A stretch of 54,326 nucleotides of DNA from JBAZWE01 sp041658605 (GTDB lineage Bacteria; Actinomycetota; Thermoleophilia; BMS3ABIN01): contig JBAZZU010000015.1 of the NCBI GenBank assembly GCA_041658605.1, positions 1-54,326 on the forward strand, written 5' to 3'. Every line of letters begins with the position of its first letter. Positions within the stretch are counted from its first letter, which is position 1. Shown here piece after piece: positions 44,099 to 51,555 of the stretch. The notes below the pieces were generated by a model. That model was not told the origin of the DNA. It was given only the letters and a program-made list of their open reading frames with translations, and ran no database searches. The translations under genes were made by a program, and so were the position numbers.

Positions 44099-44104
44099 TA
44101 TAAT
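44099..44104 (+). promoter_or_regulatory. Candidate -10 box of the TIR-sigma operon
   Basis: TATAAT lies 41 bases before the ATG of the first gene. The -35 region is weak. A TTGACA at 44051-44056 is too far away to pair with it. Confidence 0.4.
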
Positions 44105-44145
44105 GAATTCAAGGGTCTTTTTCACTTTCAGGGACTGGAGGCAAC

Positions 44146-44871
44146 ATGTCTTTTGGCGCTCCGTTTTCCACCGCAGAGATCACCGCAAGCTTTATCGAGG
44201 GCATCCAGGCGGAAAGGGGGAAGGTCAGAGACACTTACGACGACAGTCGTTATCTCTACATCCGCTCCGTCCTGCCCTACAGCTTCAAGGTAACAAAGAA
44301 GGATAAGATCCACGGGGGCCTGGCCCTCAAATCCACCACCACCGAGCTCTGGCTCCACCCGTACCTTTTCCGTCAGGTCTGCCGCAACGGTTTGATCGCC
44401 GCAAGTACCATGCAGTCGGTTTGCATGGAGTACGACACTTTCTCTGAGGGTGAGGAGGGCATCGAGGAGCTGGCCCTGGAGATTCCCTGGGCTATCCGCA
44501 ACTGTGCCCGCAAGGAATTCTTTCAGGAGGCGGCCGGGCAAATGAAGGATGCTCGCAAAAGAGGAGTAGAGTGGAAGACGGATTATGAACTGAAGCTTCT
44601 GTCGATGCTTAATAGCGGTCATGGGGACTCTTTTACCCGCAAGATTATCAGGGAAATAAGGCGCCGGTTCGAGGTCGAAGAAGAGAGGACCCTGTACGGA
44701 ATGGCCAACGCCACCACTTCAATGGCCCGCGATACACGCGACCCGGCGCTCAAATGGCAGCTGGAGCAGCTGGGCTGGAAGATAGCCAGGGGCGAGCTGG
44801 TAGCCGACAGTGGAGTCGGAGGCGTTAGTGCTATTACTGAGAACCACAAGCAGTCGGAAGTCTGTGCCTGA
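44146..44871 (+). CDS. DUF932-like protein, first gene of the TIR-sigma operon
   Basis: 241 residues with GGAGG before the ATG. A segment HGGLALKSTTTELWLHPYLF followed by RQVCRNGLIA resembles the core of phage/plasmid DUF932 proteins, and a late helix reads TSMARDTRDPALKWQLEQLG. There are no membrane segments and no recognised catalytic motif. The last eight bases overlap the GTG of the next gene, so translation is coupled. DUF932 proteins are common on mobile elements and have no settled function. The family call is tentative. Confidence 0.6.
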   Translation: MSFGAPFSTAEITASFIEGIQAERGKVRDTYDDSRYLYIRSVLPYSFKVTKKDKIHGGLALKSTTTELWLHPYLFRQVCRNGLIAASTMQSVCMEYDTFSEGEEGIEELALEIPWAIRNCARKEFFQEAAGQMKDARKRGVEWKTDYELKLLSMLNSGHGDSFTRKIIREIRRRFEVEEERTLYGMANATTSMARDTRDPALKWQLEQLGWKIARGELVADSGVGGVSAITENHKQSEVCA

Positions 44872-45298
44872 TAGACCGTCATACAATTCTTTTCGCAACG
44901 CGCGCGAAGACAGGTTCAAGTATCTTTGCCGGACGGGCCGGCTGGACGGGCCGGAGCTGCTGGAGCTGGTCGATTATCTGTACCGCCATTACCGTCTGGC
45001 GATCCTTCTATTTATCCGGCGCTGGAATGACGAGCGTCCGCAGCCGTTTCACGAAAACGATGAAGATATCCTTCAGGAGGCATTTCTGCGCTCCATGAAA
45101 TTTCTCAAAAAGCATCCGACCAGGGTCACATGCAGTTTCTTCACCCTGCTCAGCATTAACGCTCTGGCGGCGATGAGGCAGAGCAGGAGAGGTGTCAGGG
45201 GAATAGTCCGCTTCCGCGAAACGCGCCCGGGGAGGAAGCTTTTGTCCTCTTATGAGCTGCCGTTCACCATGAGCGAGAGGATGTATTTTGAAATATGA
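44864..45298 (+). CDS. Sigma-70 region-2-like protein
   Basis: 144 residues from a GTG at 44864 that overlaps the upstream stop; GGAAG lies just before it. Residues about 30-110 look like sigma-70 region 2: a helix with LVDYLYRHYRLAILLFIRRW, then DEDILQEAFLRSMKFLKKHP (compare the D-x-x-Q-E-x-F core of region 2.2), and a third helix with CSFFTLLSINALAAMRQ. No region 4 is present; the basic C-terminus (SRRGVRGIVRFRETRPGRK) could contact DNA. The downstream TIR-sigma gene overlaps it by 11 bases. Similarity is judged by eye. Confidence 0.6.
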   Translation: MPDRPSYNSFRNAREDRFKYLCRTGRLDGPELLELVDYLYRHYRLAILLFIRRWNDERPQPFHENDEDILQEAFLRSMKFLKKHPTRVTCSFFTLLSINALAAMRQSRRGVRGIVRFRETRPGRKLLSSYELPFTMSERMYFEI

Positions 45299-46007
45299 CC
45301 TCTTTCTCGATTGTGACTACGACGACAAGCCCGTAGCGGACATGATCTATGCTGCACTCGCGGTCGGCGGGGTGGACTGTTACTACCCACGCTGGTTCCG
45401 GATAAAGAGCCGCAGTGGATATGGACAGTTTGTCAGGGACGAGCTCGAGGACAGCCGTCTGCTCATCGTGATTTTCTCCCGGAACGCCGCTCGTCCGGAT
45501 TCTTTCGGCAACATCTTTTTCGACCACGTTGAGATGGCACTTCATCATCGCAAGCACGTCATTGCCGTAGGCCTCGATGACGCCCCCGTGCCCATGAAAT
45601 TCTCCGATGACCATCCACTGATGCATTGGGTCGATGTCTCGACGGATGCCGTTGAGGGTGCGCTCGGCTCGCTCGTCGAACTTGCCCGGGAGCTTCTGGG
45701 CGGGCAGGCCGGAAGCATGGAGGACGAAGTGAGTGAGCTGCTGGTTGAAAGCGCGGCGTCTTTAACCGAATCATCTCGGGTTGAAGAAGTTCTCGCGCTC
45801 TACAGCCCTCTTGTCACGACAGTCGCAACAAAAATCGCTAACCGCGGTGATGCGCCCGATATTGAGAAGTTGACCGGCGAAGGCATCGTCGGCCTGATGA
45901 AGGCGATTCGCGATTTCAAGCCTCGTCAGGGTGTACGTTTTCGGTCATATGCGGAGAAGTGCATTCAACAGGAGATCATGATGGCGATCAGGTGGTTCCC
46001 GAGGTAA
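45288..46007 (+). CDS. TIR domain fused to sigma-70 region 2
   Basis: 239 residues from a TTG at 45288 with GAGAGGA upstream. Residues 1-140 have the TIR fold pattern: strand YDLFLDCDYDD, helix DMIYAALAVGG, strand CYYPRW, then DSRLLIVIFSRNA, and FFDHVEMALHHRKHVIAVGLDD, where Glu82 is in the position of the catalytic glutamate of TIR NADases. Residues 165-239 match sigma-70 region 2: YSPLVTTVATKIANR, then EGIVGLMKAIRDFKP and GVRFRSYAEKCIQQEI. The protein ends where region 2.4 would, without regions 3 or 4. TIR domains act as NADases or scaffolds in immunity. A sigma-like output joined to one would couple a signal to transcription; this is inference. Confidence 0.75.
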   Translation: MKYDLFLDCDYDDKPVADMIYAALAVGGVDCYYPRWFRIKSRSGYGQFVRDELEDSRLLIVIFSRNAARPDSFGNIFFDHVEMALHHRKHVIAVGLDDAPVPMKFSDDHPLMHWVDVSTDAVEGALGSLVELARELLGGQAGSMEDEVSELLVESAASLTESSRVEEVLALYSPLVTTVATKIANRGDAPDIEKLTGEGIVGLMKAIRDFKPRQGVRFRSYAEKCIQQEIMMAIRWFPR

Positions 46008-46161
46008 TTCTGCGCTTTTGGTGAGTTTACACATTAAATAGAAAATGTTTAAGGCAAATACCATTGTTGGTCATCATAATCAGGTTGGGGGGTGACCCAC
46101 TTACATTGAAACACTTAATTGGCTTAAAGTAGATTGATTCTGCCCCGGAAGGAGCCGGCAA

Positions 46162-46599
46162 TTGAACAGTACTGCAGCACTTATAGTTGTTCTGGAAGAT
46201 GATCTGCGGCGTATCGAAGCTTTGCGGAATGTGGTCGAATTGCATCTTGGCGGGGTATCTTGCAAGGTTTTTGATAGTGCGCACGTGATGGTTTACTGGC
46301 TTAAAGAGCACATTTCGGAAGTCTGCCTGATTAGCCTTGATCACGATCTGGGTCCAAATCGTATTATTGATGGTAATGTGCATGATCCCGGATCAGGTAT
46401 GGAAGTTGTTGATTATTTGATTACAAACCGGCCATCGTGTCCGGTAATTATCCACTCATCTAACAGTAATGCGGTTCAGAGGATGAAAAGCGCGCTTGAT
46501 GCTTCAGGTTGGAAAAGCGAATGCATTGTTCCATTTGATGATCTGAGCTGGATTGAGCATGAATGGCAAGTTCTGGCAGGCCAACTTCTAAAAAGATGA
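46162..46599 (+). CDS. Receiver-like cyclic-phosphate-processing domain protein
   Basis: 145 residues from a TTG at 46162 with GGAAGGAG upstream. The fold looks like a response-regulator receiver. An opening strand with LEDDLRRIEAL is followed by CLISLDHDLG in place of the phosphorylated aspartate strand, and VIIHSSNSNAVQRM after. The SLDHDLG and HSSN motifs are those of a receiver-derived family that Pfam names cyclic-phosphate processing. It may act on a cyclic nucleotide or RNA end, which would fit a neighbouring TIR module, but the two genes are 154 bases apart. Confidence 0.7.
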   Translation: MNSTAALIVVLEDDLRRIEALRNVVELHLGGVSCKVFDSAHVMVYWLKEHISEVCLISLDHDLGPNRIIDGNVHDPGSGMEVVDYLITNRPSCPVIIHSSNSNAVQRMKSALDASGWKSECIVPFDDLSWIEHEWQVLAGQLLKR

Positions 46600-46784
46600 A
46601 TGCAGGATGTTGAAACGGGAAAATGATTGCCGTAACGAATCAATATGGGCGTGGTCCGAATAATCGGACCAGTATAAACCAGGAAGGCGCTTGTATCCGC
46701 CTCAAGGAAAGAAGAAACGCAGCCCGAAAGTTTTATTGATGTGTTAGAAGTTTTAGGCGACCCCCTCGATGGGAGCTTGAAAAA

Positions 46785-47144
46785 ATGAGGTATTTTGTAC
46801 TGGTTAGCATAGGCATTGCTCTGGTCTGGCCTATTCTCTTGCCCGGATTGACCTGCGTTCCGTTCTTGATGTCCGCATGGGTGCTGTATTTCTTTTTGGT
46901 ACGCTCCAGAAATTTACGTCCGCTCAGGATTATCTTGTCGGTAAGTCTGTGCCTACTGGCTTTTTATGCTTTTTTATCACCAGTTGCTATCAGCTTTCAA
47001 AACTGGCCCGGGCCACCGCACCTGGTACCTCTGGTGATGGGCCTGCCGACACCCGAGATGATTGAAAGTGCTCAGCGCGGCAAACTGTTTCTGGGAAGTT
47101 GCGTCCCCACCGGTTATGAGCCTGAGTATGTTCTTGTTTGGTGA
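46785..47144 (+). CDS. Small membrane protein
   Basis: 119 residues: three hydrophobic segments (about 3-22, 26-40 and 47-68) and a C-terminal soluble tail of about 45 residues (containing MGLPTPEMIESAQRG). No family is recognised. Start ATG at 46785; the ribosome site is weak. Composition is intermediate between the backbone and the AT-rich cassette downstream. Confidence 0.5.
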   Translation: MRYFVLVSIGIALVWPILLPGLTCVPFLMSAWVLYFFLVRSRNLRPLRIILSVSLCLLAFYAFLSPVAISFQNWPGPPHLVPLVMGLPTPEMIESAQRGKLFLGSCVPTGYEPEYVLVW

Positions 47145-47255
47145 ACTGGGATGGGTTGCGGGTTCAGGCGAAGTGTCATTAGGTGTCTCGAGTTCAGGAA
47201 GGCCAGCAGCTTCAGGAAACGTGACTTTGGGTGCGCGGCACTATTGGTAGCGGAA

Positions 47256-47672
47256 TCAATCAATAAGAACGATATGTTGCAGCGTCACATACCCTAAAGC
47301 GAAAGTAACAATCAGTAACAGGATACCTTTCCAGCTAGGTCTTATAAAGAAGCCGATCAGCGTAATCACGAAAAGTGGAATGATGCTGAACATTATGAGT
47401 GGAAGCAAGATCTGGGTAAATGTGCAGAAAAGGTCAATGCTTCCGTAACCTTCAACAGAGGACAGAAACGAAGAAAGGAAGCAAGACCTGCGCCAGGGGC
47501 CGTGATTGCCGAAGAAATCACCCGACTCGGGAATAGCGCCGACCCGCCAGGCCAGTAGCCAGAGGATGATGTAAAAGGCAAAGTTGATTACTACTATCCA
47601 GGCGGCAAAATCAAGAAGAGAGGATGATAATTCTATTCGGTTGTCTTCGCTTGCAAAGTGTTTAAGTGACAA
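47256..47672 (-). CDS. Membrane protein with about three helices
   Basis: 138 residues on the minus strand from a TTG. Hydrophobic segments lie at about 19-45, 80-108 and 113-135, separated by a polar loop with FFGNHGPWRRSC. No family is recognised. It may be the second gene of a short minus-strand pair with the 62-residue frame that ends 11 bases upstream of it. Confidence 0.5.
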   Translation of the reverse strand: MSLKHFASEDNRIELSSSLLDFAAWIVVINFAFYIILWLLAWRVGAIPESGDFFGNHGPWRRSCFLSSFLSSVEGYGSIDLFCTFTQILLPLIMFSIIPLFVITLIGFFIRPSWKGILLLIVTFALGYVTLQHIVLID

Positions 47673-47682
47673 GTAATCGAAC

Positions 47683-47871
47683 TCACTTTTGTCTGTGATT
47701 TATTTGCTGCTCACCGCTTATGTTCATCACCCTATCTTTGACCAGCCCAAGATATTGATATCTTTCCGTCATTTGACTCGTCAATTCTTCTAATGTTACA
47801 CCCATACATGTTTTGCAATCGCTCTGCAATTTATCAAGATCTGCTGCTCTTTTCGCAACTAGTATTACCAC
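47683..47871 (-). CDS. Possible small soluble protein
   Basis: 62 codons on the minus strand with a helical, charged product (AADLDKLQSDCKTCMG, then ELTSQMTERYQYLG). It could be a short gene before the minus-strand membrane protein, or a broken remnant. There is no clear ribosome-binding site. Confidence 0.3.
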   Translation of the reverse strand: MVILVAKRAADLDKLQSDCKTCMGVTLEELTSQMTERYQYLGLVKDRVMNISGEQQINHRQK

Positions 47872-47872
47872 T

Positions 47873-48265
47873 CTTTAAGAAGACCCTCTTGAGTATTCAG
47901 ATGTCGAGTTTCAAGTCGCCAAATTTTCCGATAAGACTGTCGTTTCTTCAAGCTCCCCGTGGCAGGATACTTCTATCATCAAACCCAAGGGGGAACCCAA
48001 AATATTACATTAATAATAGTTGACAACATTACTTATGTATTATCAAAAAAACATTATATTTCGTTGAATATATTTACAATAATAGTTATTAAGAGTACTA
48101 TTATTTTGATTATTTGCTAGCTGGTTGATTCGAGGTAGCTAGAGAAAAATTCGTGGAGGCTTTATGCCAGATACCATATTAATGATTGTTGGCAGGTTTG
48201 GAACAAGAAGAACAGATGGCAAAATTTATATCATATAAATATCATTCATAAACGACGGAGTGTGC
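47873..48265 (+). other. AT-rich control region before the coiled-coil cassette
   Basis: About 390 bases without a convincing gene. It holds AATAATAGT twice in direct orientation (48012-48020, 48078-48086) and once inverted (48097-48105). The last two form a nine-base-pair stem with a ten-base loop. A TTGACA at 48020-48025 overlaps the first copy but lacks a well-spaced -10. Confidence 0.5.
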
Positions 48266-49300
48266 ATGAAAAGGTTCAAGTTAAAAAGAAAACTACTAAA
48301 TATTAGAAAAGTCATAAAGAAGAAGTCATCTCCTAGATATTCAGTTAAGAAGGACGGAAGAATCCACGCAGAAAGCGGGACGATCGTCATTGAGTACCAA
48401 AATGGGTTAAAAAATATAACTTTTCAGTTAATGGATACTCTACGTAGTGAATGGGAAAAACAGGAAGAAGAAAAGCGAACGCTGGTAATTGCAAGTATCA
48501 ATGCAATGAAACAATGCAATCGGAAACAACCCAAACTGGCAAAATCCGTTGCCAAAATGGAAAAGGAATATGATCAGTTATCCAAAAAACAAAAACGTCA
48601 CTGTTGCCCGGAGAACTTAACAAAAGCGCTTGAAGAAAGAAAAACAGATTTATCTGAAGCTAAAAATAATTATCAGAACAACGTGGATCTTTATTATCAA
48701 AATAAGACCACTTTTGAGCAATTGCATGAACGGAGAATAGGCCTGCGTGATTATTTTTATTCTGAAGTCGAAAGGGCGCATGCAGCTCTTCTAACTGATT
48801 TACATGCATTTAGAGATGGTTTTAACTTGCTTGAGGGTGAAATGGAAGGGGACGATTTAACGAGCATATCGGCCATCGAAGAAGATATACAGAAAAAAAA
48901 GAACTCCCTTCTTGTTAAGTTAAGGGAATTTGAAATGGTTGAGGATATTTCTGATTTCGATGAGTCTGGCCGTGCAGAAGAAGATGCTGAGATTAATGCT
49001 GATTCTGATGCTAACGGAGCTGCTAAGGAAGCTGCTGAGAAAGAAAAAGCCGCGAATGAAGCTGCTGAGAAAGCTAAAGCTGCGATAGAAGTTGCTAAGA
49101 AAGCAGCGGAGGAAGCAAAAGCTGCGAAGATAGATGCTGATGTAGCCGCTGATCTAGCAGAAGATGAAGCTGCGAGGAATGATCGTGAGAAAGCAGCGAT
49201 GGATGATGCTGAGAGACCAGTCATGATAGATGATGAGATAGCTGCTGATAAAAATAATGATAAGGGTTATGAAACAGAAGATAATAAGTCGCCACGCTAA
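48266..49300 (+). CDS. Alanine-rich coiled-coil protein, first gene of an AT-rich cassette
   Basis: 344 residues from the ATG at 48266, with CGGAG five bases upstream. A very basic N-terminus (KRFKLKRKLLNIRKVIKKK) leads into long charged helices. From about residue 240 there is a TolA-like run of Ala/Lys/Glu heptads (AAEKEKAANEAAEKAKAAIE), then an acidic end. No membrane segment or enzyme motif is visible. Codon and base usage are far more AT-rich than the backbone. The three genes 48266-51375 point the same way with short gaps. Confidence 0.75.
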   Translation: MKRFKLKRKLLNIRKVIKKKSSPRYSVKKDGRIHAESGTIVIEYQNGLKNITFQLMDTLRSEWEKQEEEKRTLVIASINAMKQCNRKQPKLAKSVAKMEKEYDQLSKKQKRHCCPENLTKALEERKTDLSEAKNNYQNNVDLYYQNKTTFEQLHERRIGLRDYFYSEVERAHAALLTDLHAFRDGFNLLEGEMEGDDLTSISAIEEDIQKKKNSLLVKLREFEMVEDISDFDESGRAEEDAEINADSDANGAAKEAAEKEKAANEAAEKAKAAIEVAKKAAEEAKAAKIDADVAADLAEDEAARNDREKAAMDDAERPVMIDDEIAADKNNDKGYETEDNKSPR

Positions 49301-49351
49301 CCATAAGAATTCAGATATAAACAAGAATAAAGCTATGACCAGGAGAACATT

Positions 49352-50407
49352 TTGAGGTTCTTTCGAAAGAGACTAGTGAATGAAAGACCAATGAATACCT
49401 GTTTAAGAAAAACAATAAACGGGTTTAAATGGCGAGCCAATAGGTCGTCTCACAGAGAGCTTATGCCGATCGAGAAAGTCGCCGAAGTTGCTGGGAATGA
49501 TGCAGTGCATAAAAACAAAAATGATGATGATAACGACTTTAAGGGATATCTTGATTCAGCTTGCGGAAGCCTTAAAGATAACAAACTTCAAAATCATGAG
49601 AGCCAGATGGTGAAGTTTGAAAAAAAGAGGAATAAAGCAAAAACTTGGCAAGATCATTATTATGAAAAATATCAAGAAGCAAATAACGACCTAATAAAAG
49701 ACAAGGCGGAATATTTAAAAAATAGGGACTCTTTTGCTCAACAACATGGATCATATAAGATTAATAAATGGCTTTATTATGTATTCCTTTTTATTCTGGC
49801 TGTACCGGAACTGTATCTATCGAGGATGGTCTTTGAATCTATTGCAGAAAACGATCCTCAAATGCGAAATATCATAGCAGGTACAATAGCGGGATCCGTA
49901 CCTCTTGCAGGTCATTTATTCGGGATTATGCTGAGGCAGGGAAATGAGGAAGAAGGTAAGGTGGGGTGGCATAAATATTTATGGATTGCATTCGCGTTAG
50001 TTGTTTTAATGCTTATTTCAGTAGCATCAGCAATTCGTGCTGACTTTGCAAAAACATATGCACTCTGGTTGTCAATTCCTCTATTTTTTAGTCTTAATGC
50101 AACGATTTTGTTTGTGGCGATTCTTATAAGTTACTACCGTCACAATAAAAAAATGTTGAATGCTGAGCGAAAGCTGAATGAATCGAAAAAAAACTATAAT
50201 GCTTCCGAAAGGCGAACTACCTCTTTGGAAGGAAGGTATCTTAAGGCAAAATTGCAATATCATTCATATCAGGCTGATATCGAATCGAGTAAAAAAATCA
50301 TCAAATTGAAGATTGATGACATAGAAAAAGAAGGAAAGAAAAGAAAGCACGTCTATGATTTGACTTATGAAAATGTAACAGAAGGCCTTAAGCAGAATCA
50401 GTATTAG
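49352..50407 (+). CDS. Coiled-coil membrane protein, second gene of the AT-rich cassette
   Basis: 351 residues from a TTG at 49352, with AGGAG six bases upstream. A cytoplasmic coiled coil (about 85-130) precedes four hydrophobic segments (about 138-158, 174-192, 208-228 and 236-261). A second coiled coil of about 85 residues follows (ERKLNESKKNYNASERR and onward). Symmetric coiled coils around a membrane core suggest an oligomeric membrane scaffold or gated assembly. No family is recognised. Confidence 0.75.
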   Translation: MRFFRKRLVNERPMNTCLRKTINGFKWRANRSSHRELMPIEKVAEVAGNDAVHKNKNDDDNDFKGYLDSACGSLKDNKLQNHESQMVKFEKKRNKAKTWQDHYYEKYQEANNDLIKDKAEYLKNRDSFAQQHGSYKINKWLYYVFLFILAVPELYLSRMVFESIAENDPQMRNIIAGTIAGSVPLAGHLFGIMLRQGNEEEGKVGWHKYLWIAFALVVLMLISVASAIRADFAKTYALWLSIPLFFSLNATILFVAILISYYRHNKKMLNAERKLNESKKNYNASERRTTSLEGRYLKAKLQYHSYQADIESSKKIIKLKIDDIEKEGKKRKHVYDLTYENVTEGLKQNQY

Positions 50408-50454
50408 TTCATATTGTATTTTAAAGAAATATAATCGGTTTTGGGTGTGCGCTT

Positions 50455-51375
50455 ATGATGATGATTGATTGGAGAAAAGTAATAAGGTATTCGGCCGCTG
50501 TTGCGGTCGTGTTAGTTGTTTTGGTCCTTATTATCCTATTTATTAGTTATATAAAAGCGGTTCTTTGCTGGTGCGGTATGGGTTCTGCATGTGAGCAAAA
50601 ACCATATGGTTGTGAAAAACTGACTCTTGTCGCGATTGATATTTCTAATCCATCAAACCCAAACCAGAACGTAATCAGTGATCAAAATAATAATCAAATA
50701 TCAAATATCATTATTAAAAATTACAAAGAATTCATCAGGAAACTTCTTTATGATTCAGACGATAAGCTGAATGGCTTAATTATTCAGCCTGGTTCATGCG
50801 TATATGCAGAACAATTTGCCGGAGATGTATTGACGAAAAAGTACCCTAATAAATTTGAAAATATTCCTTATAAAGATCCGAGCAAAATTAAGGATACGGC
50901 AATAGAAGATGCTCAAAAAAACACAGAAAAAGATTTTGATGAATTATTTAGCAATATACATATAGAGAAGACTGGAGCGGAAATTTGGAATGAAAGTACA
51001 AAAATGGCATCTAAAATCGATGAGCTAAAAAACGAGAAATATATTAATAGTAGCGGGGAAGAAAAATTAAGATTTGACCCTGACGGAGAAATAACATTGT
51101 ACATATATTCTTCCATGTTAGAGTGTTCTCTTGGCGTTGTAGAATGTTTCGACTACAAGGATGTTTCCTGTGAAAGGGTGGAAAAAATGATTGATCTCGA
51201 AGATAGCAAAGGGAACTTACCAGATCTTAAAAATGTGCATGTAATTATTAGGGGTGTAGGTGAAGGAGCAGACGACCCTGACGGTAGTCTTTATAAAAAT
51301 ATTAAGTGTTCTTGGGAATACTTTTTTAAAAAATCAGGAGCAGATATCTGTTCATCCTGTTTCGCAAATAATTAA
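50455..51375 (+). CDS. Membrane-anchored VWA-like protein, third gene of the AT-rich cassette
   Basis: 306 residues with one N-terminal membrane helix (about 12-34). The rest resembles a von Willebrand A-like fold: LTLVAIDISNPSNP at 56-69 in place of the MIDAS strand (Asp62, Ser64), IYSSMLECS at 217-225 where such proteins often read SDMLE, and VHVIIRGVG at 261-269 before a W-x-x-FF-x-x-SGA segment at the end. The metal-site aspartate of the middle motif is Ser here, so metal binding is doubtful. Eleven cysteines are spread along the protein. The ATG at 50455 is followed by two more in-frame ATGs. Confidence 0.65.
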   Translation: MMMIDWRKVIRYSAAVAVVLVVLVLIILFISYIKAVLCWCGMGSACEQKPYGCEKLTLVAIDISNPSNPNQNVISDQNNNQISNIIIKNYKEFIRKLLYDSDDKLNGLIIQPGSCVYAEQFAGDVLTKKYPNKFENIPYKDPSKIKDTAIEDAQKNTEKDFDELFSNIHIEKTGAEIWNESTKMASKIDELKNEKYINSSGEEKLRFDPDGEITLYIYSSMLECSLGVVECFDYKDVSCERVEKMIDLEDSKGNLPDLKNVHVIIRGVGEGADDPDGSLYKNIKCSWEYFFKKSGADICSSCFANN

Positions 51376-51397
51376 TCGATAGATGGCAATTTTCTAT

Positions 51398-51425
51398 CCA
51401 GTTTAGAAATATTTCTAAATCTGGC
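51398..51425 (+). terminator. Candidate terminator after the AT-rich cassette
   Basis: Stem TTTAGAAA/TTTCTAAA with loop TA, extended by CCAG and CTGG with one bulged base, followed by a short T-run. Confidence 0.5.
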
Positions 51426-51555
51426 TTTTGGTTGGGGGCGTGCTCTGGATATAAACATGCAGGATGTGTAGTGGGAATAACTATGTAGTCGTGTATTCTG
51501 CGATTATATGCAATCAGTTTAAATAAATGTAATTGAATGGTTGACCACTTGTATC

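Noticed and set aside
47793..48023. Plus-strand frame of 76 codons opposite the small minus-strand frame
   Set aside because: It lacks a ribosome site and protein-like composition.
48020..48043. Promoter TTGACA with TATTAT before the AT-rich cassette
   Set aside because: The spacer is only 12 bases, and the sequence at the proper distance is not a -10 box.
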